From: Leisingera sp. ANG59 | GTDB lineage: Bacteria; Pseudomonadota; Alphaproteobacteria; Rhodobacterales; Rhodobacteraceae | Assembly (NCBI RefSeq): GCF_013317235.1 | Contig: NZ_WLCM01000001.1 | Span: 200,850-264,849 of the forward strand | Length of the DNA stretch: 64,000 nt | Direction: 5' to 3' | Shown here: positions 8,290-16,373 of the stretch, piece by piece | Layout of the letters: each line of letters begins with the position of its first letter | Numbering within the stretch: the first letter of the stretch is position 1 | Program-made: the position numbers and the translations under genes | The notes under the pieces: model-generated | Database searches by the model: none | What the model saw: the letters and a program-made list of their open reading frames with translations, nothing else | What the model was told of the DNA's origin: nothing

Positions 8290-8526
8290 ATGAGCGAAGA
8301 GAACAAACCCCAGACAGTTGCTGATTTCCTTGAAGTGGCTGAGCGCGCCCAGTTTCAAAAGGAGACTGGGTTCTCGGTTCAGCTCGTCACACGCGCAAAA
8401 CGTGTAGGCCTGTTCCCGGCTCACTGGTTTTGGACGGTTCGCGAATACTGCGACAGGAGGGGAATCGAGGTCCCTGAACATCTTTTCAAAGGTCATCCAG
8501 ACGCGAGTGGAAAGGATGCCGCATGA
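8290..8526 (+). CDS. Cro-position small regulator
   Basis: 78 residues from ATG 8290 (MSEENKPQTVADFLEVAERA). The middle (FQKETGFSVQLVTRAKRVGLFPAHWFWTV) could form a helix-turn-helix, and the position divergent from the repressor and behind the O3/O4 promoter is that of Cro. No ribosome site is evident, so initiation may be on a short leader. The regulator role is inferred from position. The stop overlaps the next gene's ATG by 4 nt. Confidence 0.6.
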   Translation: MSEENKPQTVADFLEVAERAQFQKETGFSVQLVTRAKRVGLFPAHWFWTVREYCDRRGIEVPEHLFKGHPDASGKDAA

Positions 8527-8846
8527 GCCGCCCCCGCCTGACCCTGATTGTGAACAATGATGTGCCATGCCCGCAGAATGGCGCGGGCGCGGCTCAAAGC
8601 TCTTGGTCAAATCAGTTTGACCCCTATGCGCTGAAGGCCAACGCGCCTGACCTGTGGTCCAGCTATTTCCGCGCCCGGTTCCGCAGCCCGCGCGAGGTGG
8701 CGCTGTTCTGCGATGTCAGCTTTCAGACCGCGCTGAACTGGTGGGGGGCGGTGACCGCCCCCGCCAGCCATATCGCGCTGCTGATCATGCTGACCGACCC
8801 CGGCGCGCCGGAGTTTTTTGGCCAGGCGGTGGAGCGGGCGGCGTGA
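8523..8846 (+). CDS. Early regulatory-type protein (107 aa)
   Basis: Starts MSRPRLTLIVNNDVPC. Residues about 55-75 (SPREVALFCDVSFQTALNWW) look like a helix-turn-helix in which a Trp-rich turn follows. Overlaps the previous gene by ATGA and therefore belongs to the rightward early operon. By position it might play a CII-like or Cro-accessory role. No family recognised. Confidence 0.55.
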   Translation: MSRPRLTLIVNNDVPCPQNGAGAAQSSWSNQFDPYALKANAPDLWSSYFRARFRSPREVALFCDVSFQTALNWWGAVTAPASHIALLIMLTDPGAPEFFGQAVERAA

Positions 8847-8998
8847 AGGGGGCGCAGAGCGACAGGCTGTGCGGCATGCAATCGCACTCCCATAGTCAAT
8901 TTGCAGTCTGGAAGGCAGGCAGCGGAAGCGACACGTCGCATGCTGCCCGCACCGGCAAATTGTTCAATCAGTTGAGGATCGAACATTGTCTGCCACCG

Positions 8999-9334
8999 TC
9001 ATTTGCTAGGGCGTGTCAGCAACGTCACGAGGCCAAGAATGATGTCGCCGATCACCCAGACGGTGAGGATGAACCCTGTACCGATCGATCCGCCGATTGC
9101 GGCGCCAGCTTTTTCCGCCTCGCTGGCGGTTCCGTCCATCATTTCTCCGATCTGCCCAAGGTAGGAGAACAGCCAGATGACCATCAGGACATTGAACAGG
9201 ATCAGCAGCCATTTAAAGATCTTGCCGAAAAATCCGCGCTTGGGCTTGCGCAGCGGATGCCCGCACGATGGGCAGTCGAAGGCTTTCAGAGAGACGTTAC
9301 CGTCGCAGCTCGGGCATGCAGTAATAGCAGTCAT
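8999..9334 (-). CDS. Zinc-ribbon membrane protein
   Basis: 111 residues. An N-terminal zinc ribbon (Cys7, Cys10, Cys21, Cys24 in the CPSC-x10-CPSC pattern) is followed by a basic stretch and two membrane segments (about 35-57 and 80-105). Faces opposite to the surrounding early genes, in a two-gene unit with the secreted Cys-repeat protein 9 nt upstream, so it is probably expressed from the lysogen as cargo. Function unknown. Confidence 0.7.
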   Translation of the reverse strand: MTAITACPSCDGNVSLKAFDCPSCGHPLRKPKRGFFGKIFKWLLILFNVLMVIWLFSYLGQIGEMMDGTASEAEKAGAAIGGSIGTGFILTVWVIGDIILGLVTLLTRPSK

Positions 9335-9343
9335 GTCGGTTCC

Positions 9344-9781
9344 TTAATTGTTGATCGAGCGCCAGCCGGTGGCTTGTTCTTTGATGCAATACGCTTGCAT
9401 GGCAAAGTCACCTTGCCATTCGCCTTCGCAGGTGTTTCGGACCGTTGCGGACACATCTGCGGGCAGACCGTTGAGGTGTGCAGGGATCGCCTGGCGGCCA
9501 TTCTGCTGCTCGTTCAGGCAGTAAGCGACCATCGACCACTCTACCGGCCATTCGGACTCGCAGCGGGTAAGGGCTGCGGACATGTCAGCGTCAAGCGCGC
9601 CGCGCGCGGCCTCGACGGCATCGAAACCATCCCGTTGCTCCTTGATGCAGTAGGCCTGCATCGAAAAGTCGCCAGCCCATTCGCTGGCGCAATGCGCCTT
9701 TATCTCTTCCTCGTTAAAATTTGCGGCGATAGCAGCCGCAGGCAAAGCTGCAAGGCAGCATGCCCAAAGGGGTACTTTCAT
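9344..9781 (-). CDS. Secreted protein with three Cys-x13-Cys repeats
   Basis: 145 residues from the ATG at 9781. A clear signal peptide (MKVPLWACCLAALPAAAIAA) is followed by three copies of a repeat of about 43 residues. Each carries Cys-x13-Cys with a shared EW-x2-(D/E)(F/W)(S/A)M-x-AYC core (Cys31-45, 74-88, 118-132), suggesting three disulfide-closed helical hairpins in the periplasm. Cotranscribed with the zinc-ribbon membrane protein. Probably lysogenic cargo acting in the envelope; no family name known to me. Confidence 0.75.
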   Translation of the reverse strand: MKVPLWACCLAALPAAAIAANFNEEEIKAHCASEWAGDFSMQAYCIKEQRDGFDAVEAARGALDADMSAALTRCESEWPVEWSMVAYCLNEQQNGRQAIPAHLNGLPADVSATVRNTCEGEWQGDFAMQAYCIKEQATGWRSINN

Positions 9782-10146
9782 CTGAATTCCTTTGCGAATC
9801 GTCGTCTTGAAATGTCGTTCGACGTGCAGCTTTGGCGGGAAATTGCCGATGGTCAACAATCCGAAAGGCGAGAACCCCAACTGTTTCATCCTGCCTGTCC
9901 TCCTCCCAAGGGCGGGATGAATGCGCGCGGTGGGGCGTCTGCCCTGCCGCGCATCACCGGACAAGCGCCGGGTGAACCTGCCGCTGGGCATCACGGGACA
10001 GCGGGACAACAAGGCAGCACTGAAAACCGGACCTGGCGCGCCCAGTCTGGGTCATTCGTAGCCGGGAAGTGCAGCCACCGGGGCGCAGGCAGGCGCCAGA
10101 GGCGGGTTCACCCGTCACTGCCATTCTTTCAGCAGAGGGCCGCGTA
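9782..10146. other. Gap with no confident gene
   Basis: 365 nt between the secreted cargo protein and the adenine methyltransferase. The only candidate is a 46-codon plus-strand frame at 9921-10061 (MRAVGRLPCRASPDKRR...) behind AAGGGCGGGATGA, which I cannot support further. The left end must hold the promoter of the leftward two-gene unit. Confidence 0.4.
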
Positions 10147-10776
10147 ATGGCGGCCCCATCTGCAAAGTCCCTGTTTCGCGCTACCGGGAAAGTCTCCACA
10201 GACACGACGCCGCGCGAAGAGCATGATTTCTATCCCACGCCTGCCGAGGTGACCCGGGCTTTCCTTGCCTATGAGGGTGACAGGCTGCGCCAGCTGGGCG
10301 CCGTGTGGGAACCAGCCTGCGGCGATGGCGCGATGATGCGCGAATTTGAGGCCTTTGGCTTGCCGTGCATCGGCACTGACCTGATTGACCGGGGCTGTGC
10401 TGGTGCCGAGCTTCGCAGCTTCTATGATTTCGACCATACGCTCGCCCCCGCCATCGTCACCAATCCGCCTTATTGCGAGATCAACGCTAGGGACGGCCGC
10501 GGGCGCTGGTTAAGCCATGCCCTGGCGCTGGGCGCCGAGTATGTGGCGTTCTTCCTGAATGCTGATTGGCCCTATGCCGCCGGGCTCGCTGGGCTGTTGG
10601 CGCAGCACCCTATCAGCCGCGTCTATGGCTGCCGCTGGAAAGTCGACTTCACAGGAAAGGGCGCACCGCCTCAGCGCAACGCCTGGTTCATCTGGGATAG
10701 CGCTTGGACCGGTCAGGAAACCGCCTTTCGCCTGATGGACCGGAGCGACGCCCGGCAAGGGGAGTTGATCCTATGA
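10147..10776 (+). CDS. Phage DNA N6-adenine methyltransferase-like protein
   Basis: 209 residues from ATG 10147. DFYPTPAEVT (residues 28-36) leads to the SAM-binding motif EPACGDG (55-61), the second acidic motif GTDLID and the catalytic NPPY (106-109). This is the N6A_MTase layout of small phage proteins that methylate DNA to avoid restriction or to mark replicated DNA. Its stop overlaps the following start (ATGA). Confidence 0.85.
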   Translation: MAAPSAKSLFRATGKVSTDTTPREEHDFYPTPAEVTRAFLAYEGDRLRQLGAVWEPACGDGAMMREFEAFGLPCIGTDLIDRGCAGAELRSFYDFDHTLAPAIVTNPPYCEINARDGRGRWLSHALALGAEYVAFFLNADWPYAAGLAGLLAQHPISRVYGCRWKVDFTGKGAPPQRNAWFIWDSAWTGQETAFRLMDRSDARQGELIL

Positions 10777-10982
10777 TCGACCTTATCGTCGCCAAGGTTG
10801 AGCGCCTTTGCCTGCTGACGGACGCGCACAAGGCCCGCAGGGGCCACCGCAGCACCGCCCGCATCATGAAACGCCTGAATGTCGTCACGGCCCGCATTGC
10901 GGCCGCTGAGGGCGGGACAGGCCCCGCAGGAGCCGCCCAGCGCGCTGGGCGTAATCAATCGAGCAGCAGGAGGAAAAAATGA
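10773..10982 (+). CDS. Small basic early protein (69 aa)
   Basis: Starts MIDLIVAKVERLCLLTDAHK; helical and strongly basic at the end (SSSRRKK). ATGA overlap with the methyltransferase, and 4-nt overlap with the following initiator gene, so it is part of one translationally coupled unit. Function unknown. Confidence 0.6.
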   Translation: MIDLIVAKVERLCLLTDAHKARRGHRSTARIMKRLNVVTARIAAAEGGTGPAGAAQRAGRNQSSSRRKK

Positions 10983-11911
10983 GCCAGCGGATCAGAATCC
11001 GAAGGCGGTCAGGTTATTCGACAATTCCGAACGCCGTCATTCGTGACACGTCCATCACCGCTGAGGCGCGGCTGATGCTCTGTTACATCATGTCATGCAG
11101 CGAGGAATGGGTTTTCTACCGTGAAAAATCCATGGAAATCCTTGGCTGCAAGAAGGACAAGTATCAGCGCATCATTCGCGAGTTGAAGGCAGCCGGCTAT
11201 CTGATCATTCGCCCCAAACAAGGGGCTGACGGCCGTCTTGATGGCTATGAATGGGAAGTGATCGATGAGCCGTCGGCACATGATGGTGGAGAACAAGCGG
11301 GGAACGCACCACAAGATGTAGTTGGGGCGACTTCGCACCGTGAGCCGGAAAAACCGGCCCACGGTGAAAACAGCGTCGAAACGGCTCACCGTGAGCCGGA
11401 AAAACCCGCCCGCCGGTTGGACCCGCCCGCCGGTAAAACCGGCCCCTTAAGAAAGAACAACAAACAAAAAGAAAAACAAATAAGTTGCGCGGCTGACGCC
11501 CCGCACAAATCAGATTTTGATTTTGATGGGTTCTTTGGTGAATTCGTCAGCGTCTATCCCCGGATGGGCGACCCTGAGGCAACCGAGGAATCGCTGAGAG
11601 AAGCGCTGGGCGCTGGTGCTGACCCGAAAGAGATCCTGGCAGGTGCCCGGGCCTATGCCGTCGAGCAGCTGGGCAACAAGCCGCGTTTCATCAAATATTC
11701 CGAGAACTGGATCGACGAGAAGCGCTGGCGCCAGCACGTCACCGCGCCAGTGGAGAGCGTGGACCCGCAGAAGGTGCTGGAAGCCCGGGCCCAGGAGATC
11801 CGCGACCGCAAGCCTTGGGCGCGAACCATCAAGCCCAGCCAGGCGGGCGAGTGCATCGCAGCAGGTCTGGTCTCGGCAGCCGACTGCCAGGCGGCGGGGA
11901 TCAACGTATGA
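10979..11911 (+). CDS. Replication initiator-like helix-turn-helix protein
   Basis: 310 residues. Residues 1-95 form a winged helix-turn-helix with the pattern of phage replication proteins (YSTIPNAVIRDTSITAEARL, then CSEEWVFYREKSMEILG). A variable low-complexity linker (about 100-180) contains two HREPEKPA repeats. A C-terminal domain (about 180-270: DFDGFFGEFVSVYPRMGDPE... RFIKYSENWI) resembles the helicase-loader-contacting part of such proteins. GGAGG ribosome site. The linker DNA bears iteron-like repeats and an AT-rich tract, as in lambda O. Confidence 0.75.
   Translation: MSQRIRIRRRSGYSTIPNAVIRDTSITAEARLMLCYIMSCSEEWVFYREKSMEILGCKKDKYQRIIRELKAAGYLIIRPKQGADGRLDGYEWEVIDEPSAHDGGEQAGNAPQDVVGATSHREPEKPAHGENSVETAHREPEKPARRLDPPAGKTGPLRKNNKQKEKQISCAADAPHKSDFDFDGFFGEFVSVYPRMGDPEATEESLREALGAGADPKEILAGARAYAVEQLGNKPRFIKYSENWIDEKRWRQHVTAPVESVDPQKVLEARAQEIRDRKPWARTIKPSQAGECIAAGLVSAADCQAAGINV
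11336..11485. other. Candidate phage replication origin inside initiator gene
   Basis: Two 25-bp direct repeats (CACCGTGAGCCGGAAAAACC at 11336-11360 and 11387-11411, one mismatch over the full 25) are 51 bp apart. Each contains the CCGG-A5-CC half palindrome. A related CCGGTAAAACCGG block lies at 11430-11442. Immediately after comes a purine-rich AT tract (11447-11485). Iterons followed by an easily melted tract within the initiator gene is the lambda ori layout. The function is inferred. Confidence 0.5.
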
Positions 11912-12201
11912 CCAGCCCGCACCTCGACCCGGAAACCCATGGCACCACATTCGGCAAGATCACCGTGACCGTCGATCTGGGCCTCGGCGATTGCATCATC
12001 ATTGCCCCGGGCAAGGGCCTGGTCGGCCAGGAAGTGCCCAGCCGCAAGCGGTTCAACACCCTCGACGAGATCCGGGAAGCCTATCGAACGCAGAACTGGC
12101 TTAGCCGGAAACCTGAGCGACACCCCCATGCCGGAGACATAGCTCGCGCACTCAAATTCGCGGGGCAGCTCCTGAAAGCAGCACAGGAAAGGAAGCGATA
12201 A
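11908..12201 (+). CDS. Hypothetical early protein (97 aa)
   Basis: Starts MTSPHLDPETHGTTFGKITV with ATG overlapping the initiator stop. The middle has a beta-rich run (ITVTVDLGLGDCIIIAPG) and the end is helical and basic. Its stop shares one base with the next start. No family recognised; the coupling suggests a role in replication or early DNA metabolism. Confidence 0.6.
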   Translation: MTSPHLDPETHGTTFGKITVTVDLGLGDCIIIAPGKGLVGQEVPSRKRFNTLDEIREAYRTQNWLSRKPERHPHAGDIARALKFAGQLLKAAQERKR

Positions 12202-12470
12202 TGTCCATGGACATCAGCGAAGACGAGAAGAGCGAAAACTACCGCGTTACCGAGGCAGAGCTGCGCCAGTTCATCGAACGCTTCGAGCGCCTGGACGAAG
12301 AAAAGAAGACCATCGCCGAACAGCAGAAAGAGGTCATGGCCGAAGCTAAAGGGCGGGGATACGACACCAAGGTGATGCGCAAGATCATCGCCCTGCGGAA
12401 GCGCGATGAAAACGACATCGCCGAGGAAGAGGCAGTTCTCGACATGTACAAAGAAGCGCTGGGTATGTGA
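12201..12470 (+). CDS. GapR family (DUF2312) DNA-binding protein
   Basis: 89 residues. The core ELRQFIERFERLDEEKKTIA then EVMAEAKGRGYDTKVMRKII and a final EEEAVLDMYKEALG match the DUF2312/GapR family throughout. In Caulobacter, GapR forms dimers/tetramers that clamp AT-rich overtwisted DNA ahead of replication forks and assist topoisomerases. This is a phage copy directly downstream of the replication initiator, so a similar role in phage DNA replication or transcription is likely. AGGAAAGGAAG ribosome site. Confidence 0.88.
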   Translation: MSMDISEDEKSENYRVTEAELRQFIERFERLDEEKKTIAEQQKEVMAEAKGRGYDTKVMRKIIALRKRDENDIAEEEAVLDMYKEALGM

Positions 12471-12477
12471 GGGCGCC

Positions 12478-12900
12478 ATGACAGAACGTTTGACGGCAGA
12501 GCAGTGCCGCGAAGAGCTGAGAGAGACGTACCGCGAGCAGGGGAAGGACAAGCGCCGTGTGCGGGGAACACAGCGCACCACCACTGCAGACGGTATCACC
12601 CATGACAGCAAGACAGAGGCCCAGCGCTGGGTGGAGTTGCAGCTCATGCAGGCGGCAGGAGAGATTTGCGGATTGCGCCGCCAGGTAGATATCCCCCTTC
12701 ATGGCCGGGATGGCCCCATCATGACGGACAGCGGAAAACAACAGCGCGTTTACCGTGCGGACTTCACCTATGTCGACAAGCGGCTTGGCTGTGTGGTGAT
12801 CGAGGACCGCAAGGGCCATGAAACCGACGTGTTCAAGCTGAAACGTGCTGTTCTGCTCGCCCAGGGCATGGAAATCCTTGTCACCAAAGCGAAGAGCTGA
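12478..12900 (+). CDS. DUF1064 family nuclease-like protein
   Basis: 140 residues from ATG 12478. A DSKTEAQRW helix (Glu47) precedes YRADFTYVD (Asp95) and VVIEDRKGH (Glu109-x2-Lys112), which is the PD-(D/E)xK nuclease core. The DUF1064 family is found in early regions of phages, where resolvase-type activity on branched DNA has been suggested. Enzymatic activity here is inferred. 7 nt separate it from the GapR gene and 3 nt from the following activator. Confidence 0.8.
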   Translation: MTERLTAEQCREELRETYREQGKDKRRVRGTQRTTTADGITHDSKTEAQRWVELQLMQAAGEICGLRRQVDIPLHGRDGPIMTDSGKQQRVYRADFTYVDKRLGCVVIEDRKGHETDVFKLKRAVLLAQGMEILVTKAKS

Positions 12901-12903
12901 AGC

Positions 12904-13470
12904 ATGGGTAAGGTCGAGGATCTGAAAGCAGAAATCAAAATGCTGCGCGGACTTCTGGATCAGTCGCAACGCGCTGGGCGCCCAGCGCCTCAACGTCCCG
13001 CCCCGGCGGAGGTGGCCGCGCAGCTCGATCTGCCCGATGTAGTGCGCTATCCACTTGCCGACTTTGCAGAGGGCAGGGGGCGCACTGTCAGCCTGCCAGA
13101 GAGCGTCGAAGAGATTGCCGAGGTGATCGGCCGGGGGCTCGCTGTTCGCCTGGTGGAAGGCACCCGCGCACGCGGCAAGCGCCGCTGGCGTCGACAGCTG
13201 TATGTTCCAGCCGAGATCCCCGAAGAACACCGGATCGTTTCGATGATCGGCCTTGATGCCGCCCGCCGCCTGAGTTTCAGCCATGGGAACTGCATTCTCG
13301 AGCTGCCAGCGTGTCACGCTCTTCGCAAGGCGTATCTGGCAGATCATGCGTTCCGCCAGTGGGATGCTGGGGCCAATATCACCGAAATCGCGCGGGAATT
13401 GGGTATCGAGCCGAAGACCGCGAAAGGCCTGCTGGATGATGCCGGCTATTGGCGCAAGAGGTTGGGGTAG
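12904..13470 (+). CDS. Mor-like transcriptional activator
   Basis: 188 residues. After an N-terminal coiled coil and proline linker, residues about 60-185 resemble the Mor/C family: a dimerisation part, a beta strand (RRQLYVPAEIP) and a C-terminal helix-turn-helix (WDAGANITEIARELGIEPKTA). Members activate middle or late phage promoters lacking a good -35 box. As last gene of the early operon it is the best candidate to switch on the lysis and morphogenesis genes. Family assignment is by pattern. Confidence 0.65.
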   Translation: MGKVEDLKAEIKMLRGLLDQSQRAGRPAPQRPAPAEVAAQLDLPDVVRYPLADFAEGRGRTVSLPESVEEIAEVIGRGLAVRLVEGTRARGKRRWRRQLYVPAEIPEEHRIVSMIGLDAARRLSFSHGNCILELPACHALRKAYLADHAFRQWDAGANITEIARELGIEPKTAKGLLDDAGYWRKRLG

Positions 13471-13599
13471 GCAAATGGGTTTGCCGCCCCCTTCCTTTAG
13501 CGCACTTCATTGTCTTTGGGGGCATCTCATGCGCGCGCAGACACCGCCGAGGGCGTGTTGGTCATCGCCGAACTTTCGTCAATGTCGAAGGTTCCTAGA

Positions 13600-14640
13600 T
13601 TAAGATTTTTTGCGAACCACATAGGCGTCGTGGCGGGAACCTGTTCTCGCGGTATCATAACGAACTATGGATAGGTCGTTGGGTAGTAGGCCTTCGACAA
13701 ACTTTGGAAGCATAAAGGTTAGACCCCAGTCGGAAGTAGTGGGATTTTCCACTCCCGAGAGATCGCCTTGGTGGCCCACTTCCTTGAAGGCCTTAAAGAA
13801 GAATCCCTCAGCTACAAGTCCTTCAGCAATTGCCACTAGGAACTCATCGCGCGTCCAGTTTGGATGGCCAGCATATCGTTCATACTTTGGCCTTGGAATG
13901 TCGCGGATAATTCGAGAAGCAACATCATGCGGTCCATGTGTTGAGAAGAAGAAATAGCCGCCTGGCTTTAAGCATCTACTCACTTCTTCAAACCACGATT
14001 TGGCTGCAGACGGTGAAAAATGCGTCCATATACTCTTCGCGATGACTGTGTCGAAGTGATCGTCCGGGAAGCCGAGCGGAGGTGTTTGTTCCGACTGGAC
14101 CGCGGTTACCCCCTCAATATTCTCGCTCAGCCACTCAATGGAAGGGCCTGACGGGTCTACTCCGAACAGTTCGAACTGTCCCGGGAATGCCCTATTCATG
14201 ACAGCCAAATTTCGCCCAGTGCTACAGCCAAAGTCTAGAAAGCGGCCTTGCATGCTGGCTCCGGCCAAGCTCAGCTCGTTTAATACAATGTCCAAGTTAA
14301 GGAAGTCATAGAAAATGGGGTATTTACCGGGTACATGATGCAATCCAGCGGGAGGCCTTGGGAGGTTGAGTTGCGCAGCGAGTTTGTCTTCTTCCGAGGC
14401 GTTAATTATCCATTTTGATAGGTCATCAATAACACTGATGTGACCGGAGGGTTTCGGAGTGTCCGCAAGATCTCCCCTTCCATCCAGAGATTTTACAATT
14501 TCTGAGGTTGCCACAGGAAAGAAATCGGTTGTTTGCACCTGCAGTTTTCCGCCAGGCATCTTGATGAATGGTTCAAATTTTTCAAGGAAGCTGTGTAGCT
14601 TGCTGGAGGCGTTTTCGCTGGATGTATTTTGGGGCTTCAT
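13600..14640 (-). CDS. Class I SAM-dependent methyltransferase (cargo)
   Basis: 346 residues. A methyltransferase core carries motif I FLDFGCSTGRN (134-144), motif II FGVDPSG, the post-I region FDTVIAKSIWTHFS and CLKPGGYFFFSTHG. The N-terminal 120 residues may form a substrate-specific cap. Its base composition is less GC-rich than the neighbouring early genes and it faces against them, so it was probably acquired separately. It could modify a cell-surface sugar or small molecule in the lysogen; the substrate cannot be told. Confidence 0.8.
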   Translation of the reverse strand: MKPQNTSSENASSKLHSFLEKFEPFIKMPGGKLQVQTTDFFPVATSEIVKSLDGRGDLADTPKPSGHISVIDDLSKWIINASEEDKLAAQLNLPRPPAGLHHVPGKYPIFYDFLNLDIVLNELSLAGASMQGRFLDFGCSTGRNLAVMNRAFPGQFELFGVDPSGPSIEWLSENIEGVTAVQSEQTPPLGFPDDHFDTVIAKSIWTHFSPSAAKSWFEEVSRCLKPGGYFFFSTHGPHDVASRIIRDIPRPKYERYAGHPNWTRDEFLVAIAEGLVAEGFFFKAFKEVGHQGDLSGVENPTTSDWGLTFMLPKFVEGLLPNDLSIVRYDTARTGSRHDAYVVRKKS

Positions 14641-14958
14641 AATTATCTCGTTGCTCGGTGGATTCTCAAGAACCCATATTCACTACCTGCGATTTTATCT
14701 GCGTTTAGCGATCGAACTGTTTGATTGCGTTACACAAGTTCGCTTATGGTCGCTGTTCCTTTTTCCCAATGCCAACTTACCCTAACCGAAGGCAAGTCCC
14801 GCTAACAGGTGGAACTTTTGATTTTGGACCGGCGGTTTCTGGTCTCCTGGCCTCGGAAGTCAGCCAAGGGCAGTAAGGAGCCCAACTTGACCGACGCCGC
14901 GTCAGGCACAAAGGTCAGCGACGCGCAGGAAGCTGACCGTCACGAGGCGGCTGGGTTT
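14641..14958. other. AT-rich gap, nothing recognised
   Basis: 318 nt between two leftward cargo genes. It should contain the promoter of the methyltransferase gene; I see no gene, hairpin or repeat that I can support. An overlapping plus-strand frame (14809-15084) is not credible. Confidence 0.4.
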
Positions 14959-15804
14959 TCAGATTCCCGGGCCAGGAGACGCGCCATTCGCTTTCTTGCG
15001 TTCCTGCTCTTCTTTGTTCCGCAGGCGGCTGGCGCTCTTGGCCAGATCCACAGCTGTTTGAAGAAAAATGTCAACCAGCTGTAGCCGCTCGTCTTTGTTT
15101 TCCCAAAGATCAATGGTGGCCCAAAGCACCCCGAGCGTCGTTTTGGAGAGCTCGCGTAGGTTGTACGTCATGTCGTCAGGACCAGACATGTAGCTTTCAT
15201 CGGTTGCATACATCAGTACGTTTCGTCCGTTCGCCATATGCTGAAGATACCTGAGGGCCGCGTCCTCATTTGCGTAACTCGCATAGATGTCTTCGACGAA
15301 CGACTTGGTCCGTTCACCGTCAGCATTCTTCATACTCAGAAGTTTCAAGGACGCAGGCGCGTAATTAGTTTCGCCTTCATCGTCAAATCGGACAATGATC
15401 CGATCTTGGATCTTGGAGTAGGTCAGTGCGAGTGCGAATTCGTTACTTACTATATTCATGATCTCCGTTATGACCCAGCTCAGTGCGGACTTGTATTTGT
15501 GGTTGCCGATGCTGAATTTGTCGGTGAGGTTTTTGTATTCGCCAGCGGATGCGCAGCCGACAAACGCCACCACCGCCTCTTCGAGCGCATGTGTCAGGCA
15601 GAACGTGGCCGGAACGCTGAACCTGTATTTTCTATCCAATGAGGAGTGGAGCGTCGAAATGCCGCCCGCCCAATACAACGCAGTCAAAGCGTTGTTTGCA
15701 CGAAACTTAGCTTCATCTGGCAGGTGTCCGATCCTGGCCCGTACCCACAATGCCATCTCGCCTTCCAAGATTCGAAGCAGTTCGGGGTGAATTTTCTCGG
15801 ACAT
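14959..15804 (-). CDS. Unknown helical cargo protein (281 aa)
   Basis: Chosen start is the ATG at 15804 (AGAAGG, 8 nt upstream); the frame is open further up to 15909. All-helical, soluble, without signal peptide. It has a motif THALEEAVVAFVGCA followed some 25 residues later by NHKYKSALSWV. The EE...HxxK arrangement resembles some abortive-infection families (AbiV-type), but the likeness is weak. Low GC, isolated and facing against the lytic genes, so it is a good candidate for a lysogen-expressed exclusion or fitness factor. Confidence 0.65.
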   Translation of the reverse strand: MSEKIHPELLRILEGEMALWVRARIGHLPDEAKFRANNALTALYWAGGISTLHSSLDRKYRFSVPATFCLTHALEEAVVAFVGCASAGEYKNLTDKFSIGNHKYKSALSWVITEIMNIVSNEFALALTYSKIQDRIIVRFDDEGETNYAPASLKLLSMKNADGERTKSFVEDIYASYANEDAALRYLQHMANGRNVLMYATDESYMSGPDDMTYNLRELSKTTLGVLWATIDLWENKDERLQLVDIFLQTAVDLAKSASRLRNKEEQERKKANGASPGPGI

Positions 15805-16077
15805 TTTATCGGCCTTCTGAATTTGAAGCTCCGGCACCATCGTCCAAGAACACAGCGACATCAATGACGTAAGTCGGACAGCCTTAACTTTGGCATTGAC
15901 GGCCAACATAGTACCGGCCGCGCGCTTTCTGCAAAATGCATTCTTCGCCTGTTGGCGCAGCCAGCCAAGTCGGGAGCGTTCAACCGCCGACCACCACAGT
16001 CGGCCGTTCTTGCAGATTCACCGCCTAGGCACCGCCGCAAATATGCTTCTCCTTGCCGCCTTATCTAGCGTCCCGAG

Positions 16078-16117
16078 TACGGCGCCTTCGCAACCGGTAC
16101 GGCGCCTTCGCAACCGG
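16078..16117 (+). repeat. Perfect 20-bp tandem repeat
   Basis: The unit TACGGCGCCTTCGCAACCGG occurs twice without a gap (16078-16097, 16098-16117). Each unit contains GGCGCC. Possibly a slipped duplication or a paired protein-binding site. Confidence 0.85.
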
Positions 16118-16127
16118 CAGCAATAAG

Positions 16128-16154
16128 CTAGGTGCCAGCGAACGCTGCACCTAG
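16128..16154. other. Strong imperfect hairpin
   Basis: CTAGGTG (16128-16134) pairs with CACCTAG (16148-16154), and an inner CAGC/GCTG extends the stem around a GAAC loop. No T-run follows on either strand, so it is not a standard terminator. It may be a protein site or RNA structure. Confidence 0.55.
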
Positions 16155-16286
16155 CCTGAGGGGCGGCTTCGGGGCTGCCTGCCGTCATTGGCCTGTGCGA
16201 AACTTTTGGCAGATTCAGTCCCGCATAGCAGTTGCTCGTTATGGTGTTTTCTGAACAACTATCGCCGCCGCTGACAAACACCCTCG

Positions 16287-16325
16287 GATATCAGTAACGC
16301 CCCCAAGTCGCGGCCATCTGATATC
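16287..16325. promoter_or_regulatory. Spaced 8-bp inverted repeat upstream of cargo operon
   Basis: GATATCAG (16287-16294) and CTGATATC (16318-16325) are perfect inverted copies 23 nt apart, about 75 nt upstream of the ATG at 16400. The size and position suit an operator for a dimeric regulator. Confidence 0.45.
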
Positions 16326-16350
16326 TTACAAAAACTCTGAGGAGCACCTA

Positions 16351-16373
16351 CTCTTGCGCAGACTCTGCAAGAG
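16351..16373. promoter_or_regulatory. Leader inverted repeat
   Basis: CTCTTGC (16351-16357) and GCAAGAG (16367-16373) form a 7-bp stem with a 9-nt loop, 26 nt upstream of the ATG at 16400. It may be an operator or a leader hairpin. Confidence 0.45.

Noticed and set aside
14809-15084. 91-codon plus-strand frame in the cargo island
   Set aside because: Overlaps the end of the leftward gene and has no ribosome site.
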